Shown: positions 1 to 5,024 of the stretch, one piece after another
Layout: every line of letters begins with the position of its first letter
Position numbering within the stretch: position 1 is the first letter of the stretch
Assembly (NCBI GenBank): GCA_002394635.1
Contig: DGUK01000043.1
Span: 3,126-11,250 of the forward strand
Source: Faecalitalea sp. UBA4312
GTDB taxonomy: Bacteria; Bacillota_I; Bacilli_A; Erysipelotrichales; Erysipelotrichaceae
Reading direction: 5' to 3'
Length of the DNA: 8,125 nt
Notes under the pieces: generated by a model
What the model saw: the letters and a program-made list of their open reading frames with translations, nothing else
Told to the model about the DNA's origin: nothing
Databases searched by the model: none
Position numbers and translations under genes: made by a program

Positions 1-2
1 AA

Positions 3-323
3 GAGGAAACGGTCATAGGAACCTTTTACTTTGATTGTGGAAAAGATATTGAGCCGACATATCGGAATATTACCGAAGGAAGATGGATGAAGGATGATCC
101 TTATGGAGTAATCCACCGGATTGCTTCAGATGGTTTACATAAAGGGGTTGGTATCTATTGTATCAACTGGGCTTTTGCGCAGTGTGGCCATCTTCGTATG
201 GATACTCATGGAGATAATAGAATCATGCAGAAATTATTAAAAAAGCTTGGATTTGTACACTGTGGAACGATCTTCGTGGAAGAAGATGACGAACCTCGTT
301 TGGCTTTTGAGAAAAATAAGTAA
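3..323 (+). CDS. GNAT family N-acetyltransferase, 3' end only (5' truncated by window edge)
   Basis: The reading frame is open from the first complete codon and ends at TAA 321-323, leaving 106 residues of the C-terminal part. The visible protein carries the acetyl-CoA-binding core of a GNAT acetyltransferase: a strand reading GVIHRIAS, then a loop and helix reading HKGVGIYCINWA, which replace the usual R/Q-x-x-G-x-G/A pyrophosphate loop. These are followed by an 'LRMDTHGDNRIMQKLLKKLGF' type segment in which the D-T-H-x-D-N and LGF elements are typical of a small Firmicutes GNAT subfamily. Such enzymes transfer an acetyl group from acetyl-CoA to an amine in the cytoplasm. The substrate cannot be told from the sequence. 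The N-terminal strands lie outside the window. The gene is followed three bases later by an intrinsic terminator, so it ends its own transcript. The family call is good; nothing more specific is possible. Confidence 0.85.
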   Translation, partial: EETVIGTFYFDCGKDIEPTYRNITEGRWMKDDPYGVIHRIASDGLHKGVGIYCINWAFAQCGHLRMDTHGDNRIMQKLLKKLGFVHCGTIFVEEDDEPRLAFEKNK

Positions 324-326
324 ACT

Positions 327-351
327 ATCCCGTAAAAAACGGGATTTTTTT
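327..351 (+). terminator. Rho-independent terminator after the acetyltransferase gene
   Basis: A perfect 7-bp stem, ATCCCGT (327-333) and ACGGGAT (339-345), encloses an A5 loop and is followed directly by six Ts (346-351). This is a textbook intrinsic terminator, four bases after the stop codon. The last Ts also form the start of the -35 element proposed for the next gene. Confidence 0.92.
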
Positions 352-378
352 GAGAAGATCAAAGATGTGTTTTATACT
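350..378 (+). promoter_or_regulatory. Candidate sigma-A promoter for the alpha/beta hydrolase gene
   Basis: TTGAGA (350-355) matches the -35 consensus TTGACA at five of six bases. TATACT (373-378) matches the -10 consensus TATAAT at five of six. The spacer is exactly 17 bp. The predicted transcription start is about 384-386, on top of the ATG at 386. The preceding terminator makes a promoter here necessary unless the hydrolase depends on read-through. Confidence 0.55.
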
Positions 379-385
379 ATTGTTA

Positions 386-1201
386 ATGAAGATACAGTAT
401 TTTGCATTAGAAACTGACAGGTATCCGATCGACTGTAAAATGTATGTCCCGGATCATGGGAAATCACATCATATTGTATTGGGAGTGCATGGCTTTGCCG
501 GTGATAAAGAGAGCTCGGCTTTATATGCGTTGGCAAAAGAGCTGACAAAAAAGCAGGGACAACTGGTATGTTTCGACTGGCCGGGACATGGGAAAAGTCC
601 GGTGGATGGGCAAAGTCTGACGGTGGACAACTGTATCAAGGATCTGAAGCATATGTTGGCATATTGCCGAAATCAATTTCCATCACAGAAAAAATATGTC
701 TTTGCGACCAGTTTTGGCGGCTATATCACATTATTGTGCAAGGATACATTGATGCGGGGAGATACCATGGAATTTCAAACCGTTCTGCGTGCTCCGGCTG
801 TGACAATGCCGCAGTTGTTTCTATCATTAGCCGGATTAAAGGATGCCCGGCAGTATCGTGCTTTGGGGTCGATTCAATGTGGTTTTCCCGGACAAAGAGA
901 GCTTTGGGTACCTTATGTCTTTTTTGAGCAGCTGCAACAACACGATGTCTTCAAACTTGATTATACAAAACAGTCCTTTCTTGTGATCCACGGAAAGAAA
1001 GATGTGACGGTTCCTTATGAAGATGTCAGAAAATTTTGTCAGGAAAGAAGATCCATGAAACTGTATTCTATAAGTGGGGCCGATCATCGTTTTAAAGAAG
1101 AAGGTCAGATACAAGAAGTGGTACAGACCGCTTTACGCTACTGGAAGATCGAGGAAGAACACAGGACTTCCGCGTTTAAAATGACTGAGGTTATCCGCTG
1201 A
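386..1201 (+). CDS. Alpha/beta hydrolase (serine hydrolase, esterase/acylglycerol lipase-like)
   Basis: This is a 271-residue cytoplasmic alpha/beta hydrolase without a signal peptide. The family elements appear in order. The oxyanion-hole motif HGFAG is at 35-39 and FDWPGHGKS at 63-71. The nucleophile elbow A-T-S-F-G-G puts the catalytic Ser at 109. The acid strand is LVIHGKKD with Asp206, and the base motif is GADHRF with His234. The triad is therefore complete. The elbow has Ala where the G-x-S-x-G motif usually has its first Gly, which some family members tolerate. The enzyme probably cleaves an ester or similar acyl bond; the substrate is unknown. The start is uncertain. ATG 386 gives the natural N-terminus before the first strand. 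ATG 365 has only a weak GAGAAG upstream. TTG 350 lies inside the proposed promoter and the terminator tract. The gene ends 56 bp before fruK with no terminator between, so the two may share a transcript. Confidence 0.88.
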   Translation: MKIQYFALETDRYPIDCKMYVPDHGKSHHIVLGVHGFAGDKESSALYALAKELTKKQGQLVCFDWPGHGKSPVDGQSLTVDNCIKDLKHMLAYCRNQFPSQKKYVFATSFGGYITLLCKDTLMRGDTMEFQTVLRAPAVTMPQLFLSLAGLKDARQYRALGSIQCGFPGQRELWVPYVFFEQLQQHDVFKLDYTKQSFLVIHGKKDVTVPYEDVRKFCQERRSMKLYSISGADHRFKEEGQIQEVVQTALRYWKIEEEHRTSAFKMTEVIR

Positions 1202-1257
1202 TCCGTGGTAGACTAATAAAGAATAAAATACGTATGTGATGAAAATCAGGAGGGCTT

Positions 1258-2157
1258 ATGATATATACAGTGACGTTGAATCCGGCCTTGGATTATGTCA
1301 TCCAGGTGCCACAGTTTCGGGTCGGACAAATCAATCGAATGACCAGCGAACATATCTATTATGGAGGAAAAGGCATCAATGTATCGATCATTCTAAATGA
1401 ACTGGGTGTAGAAACTTGTGCTTTGGGATTCGTGGCAGATTTTACTGGCAGAGAATTGGAAACAGGGTTGAATCGTCTGGGGATCCGAACGGATTTTGTG
1501 CATGTGAAAGAGGGGATGACACGAATCAATGTCAAGATGAAATCAGAGGAAGAGACAGAGATCAACGGGCAAGGCCCGAAAGTGACAAAAAAAGATTTTT
1601 TAGATCTTCTGGAAAAGGTCAGGACCATTCCAGCCGGAGACACGATTGTGGTATCCGGGAATATTCCCTCCTTTATGCCATCGGATTCTTATGAACGTCT
1701 GTTAGAACAGGTTCAGCCGGGGGTGCGTATTGTGGTGGATGCCGAAAAAGACTTACTGATCAGTACCTTACGTTTTCATCCTTTTGTCATCAAACCTAAT
1801 ATTGATGAACTATCTGTCATGTTTGATACAACGATCCAGACCCGGCAGGAAATTGTCCATTATGCGAAAGCCCTTCAAAGCAAAGGGGCTGAGAATGTAT
1901 TGGTATCTATGGCCGGACAAGGATCCATGCTGGTCGATGAACAGGGGCAGACTGTTATACAACCGGCGGCAGAAGGAACGGTTGTCAATTCTGTAGGGGC
2001 CGGTGATTCCATGGTGGCTGGCTTTATCGCCGGATATCTACGTAAAAAGGATTATGCCTATGCACAAAAGCTAGGAGCCAGTGCCGGGGCGGCGACAGCG
2101 TTTCATTCCGGATTAGCCACAAAAGAACAAATCGATGAAGTCTTTAAAACACTGTAA
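1258..2157 (+). CDS. fruK: 1-phosphofructokinase (PfkB family)
   Basis: This 299-residue cytoplasmic sugar kinase converts fructose 1-phosphate and ATP to fructose 1,6-bisphosphate, feeding PTS-imported fructose into glycolysis. It begins MIYTVTLNPALDYV, the hallmark start of FruK, with substrate-binding Asp at 12. PfkB signature 1, GGKGINVS, is at 36-43. The segment around EETEINGQGP fits FruK better than tagatose-6-phosphate kinase (LacC), the main alternative. Signature 2, NSVGAGDSMVAGF, puts the catalytic base at Asp250 and the anion hole at GAG 247-249. The length is usual for the family. ATG 1258 follows AGGAGGG (1248-1254) with short spacing. In many Bacillota fruK sits between a DeoR-type repressor and the fructose PTS gene fruA. 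Neither is here: a hydrolase lies upstream and a decayed region downstream. A weak 7-bp hairpin (2149-2155 with 2169-2175) follows the stop but lacks a nearby T tract. Confidence 0.92.
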   Translation: MIYTVTLNPALDYVIQVPQFRVGQINRMTSEHIYYGGKGINVSIILNELGVETCALGFVADFTGRELETGLNRLGIRTDFVHVKEGMTRINVKMKSEEETEINGQGPKVTKKDFLDLLEKVRTIPAGDTIVVSGNIPSFMPSDSYERLLEQVQPGVRIVVDAEKDLLISTLRFHPFVIKPNIDELSVMFDTTIQTRQEIVHYAKALQSKGAENVLVSMAGQGSMLVDEQGQTVIQPAAEGTVVNSVGAGDSMVAGFIAGYLRKKDYAYAQKLGASAGAATAFHSGLATKEQIDEVFKTL

Positions 2158-2219
2158 AACAGAAGAAAACAGTGTCGCTCATTGGATTTTTGTAGAATAC
2201 GAATTATGAATAAAGGGAG

Positions 2220-2371
2220 ATGAAGGAATCAAAAGGATAATTTTTGATATGGACGAGACTTTATTTATACATCAAGGATGTACCGGTTGTCGTATCGGTC
2301 AAAGCAGAACGAATATCGTAAATAACAATGGCAATGAAAAAGCTTTACCGTATTTTGTACGGATTGATTAA
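2220..2371 (+). pseudogene. Decayed 5' fragment of a HAD-superfamily hydrolase gene
   Basis: The frame from about 2228 to the TAA at 2369-2371 encodes IKRIIFDMDETLF and then about 33 residues with no recognisable similarity. The D-M-D-E-T segment is HAD motif I (DxDxT/V), which carries the nucleophile Asp of this phosphatase superfamily and normally lies at the very N-terminus, as here. No AUG begins this frame upstream of motif I. The nearest, ATG 2220 after AAAGGGAG, is in another frame and stops after six codons. Adding one A near 2227 would give a continuous M-K-E-I-K-R-I-I-F-D-M-D start, so a single-base deletion is likely. No HAD motifs II to IV follow in any frame before the kinase gene. 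I read it as a frameshifted, truncated remnant. The rest of the 288-bp gap 2158-2445 shows nothing firm: no clear terminator and no convincing promoter for the kinase. Confidence 0.45.
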
Positions 2372-2445
2372 GCAGGACATCGGAAAGGGGGCCTTTGATC
2401 TTCTTTTCCGGTGTTTTTTCAGATAAAACAGAAAGGGTGGACGCG

Positions 2446-3699
2446 ATGGTTCAATTACATCGAGCAGAAACAATGATCCTCATTGTATTATTATTACAGA
2501 TTATCGGACTTACATTTGCGGTGTTTGTGGATCCATACATCCGTAAGTCGGATAAAAGAATTATGGGTATCATCATTTTGCTGGTCTTTGGCTTGATCGT
2601 TCAGAACGTGATGGGATATATGGTAGATCAGAAAGGAACGATGCCATATGTCCGGACCTGGATCGGTATTATTGGTTATATTATACGTCCTGTTATCATC
2701 GTTTTATTTTGTTACATTGTCAACCGAGGCAGAAGCAATCGTATTGCCTGGATGATGATCGGAGTGAATGCGCTGATCTATCTGACTGCTTCTTTTTCCC
2801 CTGTTGCATTCAGCATCAGTGAAAACAACGAATTTCAAAGAGGGCCGTTGGGGTACAGCTGTCATATTGTCAGCGGGATCCTACTGGCTTATCTGATTTT
2901 TTTGACGATCCGAAAATACAATCGGCTCAAAGGGGCAGAGATGTTGATTCCGCTTTTTAATGCCCTGTTGATCGTTGTGTCCGTTTTTCTGGATACGTTT
3001 GTGGACTATCGGGAATTATCCGTTACCTTTTTGAGTGTTGCCGTTTGTAACAGCTGTGTGTTTTATTATATTTGGCTGCATTTACAATTTGTACGGGAGC
3101 ACGAAGAGGCATTAAAAGCTGAACAGCGGATCCAGATCATGGTCTCTCAGATCCAACCTCATTTTCTGTTTAATACGCTGTCAACCATTCAGGCTTTATG
3201 CTTGATCGACCCGAAGAGGGCTTTTGATACGACAGAAAAATTCGGAAGCTATTTGCGGAAGAATATCGACTCGTTGAGCCGGCCCAATCTGATTACGATT
3301 GCTGAAGAACTGGAGCATACGCGTATATATTCTGAAATTGAAATGATCCGCTTTCCTAATATCCACGTTGATTACGACATACGGGATACAGACTTTGATC
3401 TGCCACCGCTAACCATCCAGCCACTCGTAGAAAATGCTATCCGTCATGGGGTCCGTATACGTGATTACGGACAAATCACGGTATCCACAGACCGAACGGA
3501 GCAATATCATACCATCCGTATCCAGGATAACGGGGTAGGATTTGATGTGGATTCGATCAAGGAAGCAGATACCACGCATATCGGTTTACGCAATGTGAAG
3601 GAACGCTTGGAAACGATGTGCGAAGGCTCTATGATGATCTACAGCAAGATAGAGCAGGGGACAACCATTGTAATCCGTATACCGGCTATCAAAAAATGA
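2446..3699 (+). CDS. Sensor histidine kinase, LytS/YehU type, with 7TM N-terminal sensor region
   Basis: This 417-residue membrane kinase has seven hydrophobic segments at about 9-28, 38-59, 72-92, 100-118, 140-160, 171-187 and 195-213, with no large extracellular domain. A short helix linker leads to a His_kinase (LytS-type) dimerisation segment reading QIQPHFLFNTLSTIQAL, whose His239 is the predicted phosphorylated residue. An HATPase_c domain follows: N-box LVENAIRHG with Asn330, G1-box DNGVGFD starting at Asp361, then HIGLRNVKERLE. A sequence of the ENNEFQRGPLG kind between TM4 and TM5 resembles other Clostridia-type 7TM kinases that are paired with SARP-type regulators. ATG 2446 is preferred because AAGGGTGG lies just upstream. 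A TTG at 2395 would add 17 non-family residues. Its partner is almost certainly the response regulator downstream, although 281 bp separate them. The ligand is unknown; the lack of an extracellular domain suggests sensing within the membrane. Confidence 0.9.
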   Translation: MVQLHRAETMILIVLLLQIIGLTFAVFVDPYIRKSDKRIMGIIILLVFGLIVQNVMGYMVDQKGTMPYVRTWIGIIGYIIRPVIIVLFCYIVNRGRSNRIAWMMIGVNALIYLTASFSPVAFSISENNEFQRGPLGYSCHIVSGILLAYLIFLTIRKYNRLKGAEMLIPLFNALLIVVSVFLDTFVDYRELSVTFLSVAVCNSCVFYYIWLHLQFVREHEEALKAEQRIQIMVSQIQPHFLFNTLSTIQALCLIDPKRAFDTTEKFGSYLRKNIDSLSRPNLITIAEELEHTRIYSEIEMIRFPNIHVDYDIRDTDFDLPPLTIQPLVENAIRHGVRIRDYGQITVSTDRTEQYHTIRIQDNGVGFDVDSIKEADTTHIGLRNVKERLETMCEGSMMIYSKIEQGTTIVIRIPAIKK

Positions 3700-3712
3700 A
3701 AAAAATATAAAT

Positions 3713-3777
3713 ATTCCTTTAGAATTGTTGGACATCTGTTGGACAGGATATGTCACAATACGCATGTCTAAAGGAAT
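3713..3777. repeat. Perfect 11-bp inverted repeat enclosing the GTTGGACA direct repeats
   Basis: ATTCCTTTAGA (3713-3723) and TCTAAAGGAAT (3767-3777) are exact reverse complements separated by 43 bp. Neither arm is followed by a T tract on the + strand, so it is not a normal terminator for the kinase gene. The enclosed DNA includes the two GTTGGACA copies and a smaller possible stem, GACA (3742-3745) with TGTC (3751-3754). It could be a transcribed hairpin, a protein-binding palindrome, or a very small mobile remnant. No target duplication was seen. Confidence 0.6.
3727..3759 (+). promoter_or_regulatory. Candidate regulator-binding site: two GTTGGACA repeats with 11-bp spacing, plus weak -10
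   Basis: GTTGGACA occurs at 3727-3734 and again at 3738-3745, so the copies are 11 bp apart, about one helical turn. Exactly 8 bp after the second copy lies CACAAT (3754-3759), a four-of-six match to the -10 consensus. SARP-family activators are known to bind heptameric direct repeats with an 11-bp period, the last one about 8 bp from the -10 element. The downstream gene encodes a SARP-like DNA-binding domain. The repeats are directly visible; their role as an autoregulatory operator-promoter is inference. Confidence 0.4.
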
Positions 3778-3779
3778 CT

Positions 3780-3951
3780 CGTTATAGCGAAAAGGAAACG
3801 GTAAACAAGATGATAAAGAGCCGGTCAAAGATGTGAATACAGGTCTTCGATGTGTTTTTACGTTATAGAGTCCCGGTTGCTAGAGCCGCTGCCAGGACTT
3901 GGTGAATTTTATCATGTTGAAGATCGTATTGCGTTTCCTTTTCGTTTTTTT
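3780..3951 (+). ncRNA. Candidate structured leader RNA or small RNA ending in a U-tract terminator
   Basis: A perfect 13-bp helix can form between CGAAAAGGAAACG (3788-3800) and CGTTTCCTTTTCG (3932-3944), followed directly by seven Ts (3945-3951). Inside it, 3836-3854 pairs with 3913-3930 as 18 base pairs (four of them G-U) with one bulged A at 3841. Further in, GAGTCC (3868-3873) pairs with GGACTT (3895-3900), and CGGTT (3874-3878) pairs with AGCCG (3884-3888) around a GCTAG loop. An alternative, mutually exclusive fold is also possible: ATGATAAA (3810-3817) with TTTATCAT (3908-3915), plus AGCCGG (3819-3824) with CCGGTT (3873-3878). The element ends 17 bases before the response regulator's ribosome binding site, so it could attenuate that gene or be a free-standing small RNA. 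No known riboswitch core was recognised. The exact 5' end is unknown. Confidence 0.45.
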
Positions 3952-3980
3952 ATGGGCTAAAACCACTGGAGGTGACACAA

Positions 3981-4784
3981 ATGAAAATATTATGTGCTGA
4001 TGATGAAGAGCTGGTTCTGGGACTAACAATTTCATTGTGTCAAAATCTGCCACAGGTCACAGAGGTCAAAGGATTTATTAAAGGACTGGAAGCATTGGAA
4101 TGGCTGAATGAACATACCGTGGATGTTGCCATCCTGGATATCAATATGCCGGATATCGACGGATTGACCTTGGCTGCCAGAATCAAGGAGAAACAACCGG
4201 ATACTGCCATTGTCTTTTTGACTGGTTATTCGCAGTATGCGGTGGATGCCTTTGCTCTTCATGCATCTGGTTATCTGCTCAAGCCTTTAAATCCGAAACA
4301 TTTAGCCAGAGAAATCGAGTATGTCTTTTCATTACAGGAAAAGAAGCCTTCTCGTTCGCATATCGTGGTGCAGACCTTCGGCGAATTTGATGTTCTTGTA
4401 GATGGCCGCATGGTGCATTTTAACCGGGCACGAGCCAAAGAACTTCTGGCATATCTAGTCGATCGTCAGGGAGGGAGTATCACCCGCACCCATGCTTTTG
4501 GGGTATTGTGGGAAGACCAACGATATACACGCTCCATGCAGAAACAGCTGGATGTGGTCATCCGCAGTCTTCGTGACACGTTAGAGGAATATGGAATCAG
4601 TGAGATCCTGGAGATGGGCAGAGGTACGATGCGGATCGTCCCGGAATTGCTGGATTGCGATCTATATCATTATTTCGAAGGGGATATCAATGCGGTCAAT
4701 GCGTATCGTGGTGAGTATATGAGTGCCTATTCCTGGGCCAGTTTAACTGAATCTTATATGGATCGGATCAAACATCGATTATAG
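3981..4784 (+). CDS. Response regulator with receiver domain and SARP-like winged-helix output domain
   Basis: This 267-residue cytoplasmic transcription regulator has two parts. The receiver domain (about 1-120) shows the acidic pocket Asp7 and Asp8, phospho-acceptor Asp53 in AILDINMPD, Thr81 in FLTGY, and Lys101 in LLKP. The output domain (about 125-210) starts with VQTFGEFDVLVDGR. It continues through RARAKELLAYLVDRQGG and VLWED to a helix rich in basic residues. This is the OmpR/SARP-type winged helix (Trans_reg_C). The tail reading YRGEYMSAYSWASL is a short stub where true SARPs carry a full BTAD domain. The combination is common in Clostridia-type bacteria. ATG 3981 is chosen over GTG 3972 because GGAGGTGA (3968-3975) is an ideal ribosome binding site for it. 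The upstream kinase is its likely phosphodonor. The spacer between them holds a candidate operator and a structured RNA, suggesting self-regulation. Target genes are unknown. Confidence 0.9.
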   Translation: MKILCADDEELVLGLTISLCQNLPQVTEVKGFIKGLEALEWLNEHTVDVAILDINMPDIDGLTLAARIKEKQPDTAIVFLTGYSQYAVDAFALHASGYLLKPLNPKHLAREIEYVFSLQEKKPSRSHIVVQTFGEFDVLVDGRMVHFNRARAKELLAYLVDRQGGSITRTHAFGVLWEDQRYTRSMQKQLDVVIRSLRDTLEEYGISEILEMGRGTMRIVPELLDCDLYHYFEGDINAVNAYRGEYMSAYSWASLTESYMDRIKHRL

Positions 4785-4806
4785 GATATTATAAATAGAC
4801 GAAACA

Positions 4807-4815
4807 TGAGATAAT
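4807..4815 (+). promoter_or_regulatory. Candidate extended -10 promoter upstream of the PHP gene group
   Basis: TG-A-GATAAT (4807-4815) fits the extended -10 form TGnTATAAT with one mismatch. No good -35 hexamer sits 17 bp upstream. It would start a transcript near 4822 that covers the two short ORFs, the PHP gene and the lipoprotein gene. No terminator is seen after the response regulator, so read-through is the alternative. Confidence 0.3.
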
Positions 4816-4837
4816 ATTAAATCATCGAAAGAGAAGA

Positions 4838-4909
4838 ATGGATGCAATGCTTGTAGAGAATCAGGAAAAGGGTCTCAGAGAATATAATATCGAGGAATTT
4901 CAATTATGA
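4838..4909 (+). CDS. Very short ORF (23 aa), doubtful
   Basis: ATG 4838 to TGA 4907-4909 encodes 23 residues, rich in Glu (four) and Asn, with no hydrophobic segment and no recognised family. A modest purine-rich GAAAGAGAAG precedes it. Its stop overlaps the next short ORF's start as ATGA, an arrangement that often means coupled translation. It may be a real micro-protein, a leader peptide for the PHP operon, or chance. Only the ATGA overlap and position speak for it. Confidence 0.2.
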   Translation: MDAMLVENQEKGLREYNIEEFQL

Positions 4910-5007
4910 AACGGATGTTTACCGTTCGAAAAACAATGGATGATTTAGCTTATGCGCTTAACGATGAAAGCGATACTTTGATGGTGAAAACATTTTATAG
5001 AGAATAG
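4906..5007 (+). CDS. Short ORF (33 aa), hypothetical
   Basis: ATG 4906 to TAG 5005-5007 encodes 33 residues beginning MKRMFTVRKTMDDLAYALND. It is soluble, basic at the N-terminus and acidic in the middle, and I recognise no family. A plausible ribosome binding site, GAGGA, lies about 10 bases before the ATG. The start overlaps the stop of the preceding 23-codon ORF, and the stop is 17 bp before the PHP gene start. Such spacing is operon-like. It could be a small protein, a leader peptide, or the remnant of a longer gene. The 240-bp spacer holds no other gene. Confidence 0.3.
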   Translation: MKRMFTVRKTMDDLAYALNDESDTLMVKTFYRE

Positions 5008-5024
5008 AAAGAAGGAGCTTCTGA

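Noticed and set aside
568..927. 119-codon + strand frame inside the hydrolase gene
   Set aside because: It overlaps the hydrolase in another frame, which carries the full catalytic triad. The shifted protein shows no domain.
2149..2191. Hairpin ACACTGT/ACAGTGT followed at a distance by TTTTT after fruK
   Set aside because: The stem is only 7 bp with a 13-base loop, it begins inside the coding end, and the T run starts about 11 bases after the stem. Too weak to call a terminator.
2328..2429. 33-codon ORF (MAMKKLYRILYG...) between the HAD remnant and the kinase
   Set aside because: No convincing ribosome binding site and no recognised family. It is short and overlaps an alternative upstream start of the kinase; most likely chance.
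2395..2445. TTG 2395 as the start of the histidine kinase
   Set aside because: The extra 17 residues are not family-like, and a better ATG with an upstream AAGGGTGG follows at 2446.
3706..3712. TATAAAT as a -10 box just after the kinase gene
   Set aside because: No -35 hexamer at a workable distance and no extended -10 TG. It lies in an A/T run where such matches are expected by chance.
3586..3828. Minus-strand frame crossing the kinase end and the spacer
   Set aside because: Mostly antisense to the kinase ATPase domain, with low-complexity Phe/Ser composition. No start signal was seen.
3780..3951. 6S RNA or a known riboswitch (T-box, c-di-GMP, cobalamin and others) as identity of the structured spacer
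   Set aside because: The long asymmetric left strand (3801-3835) and short right strand do not match the 6S central bubble, and no conserved riboswitch core or T-box sequence was found by eye. Left as an unidentified RNA.
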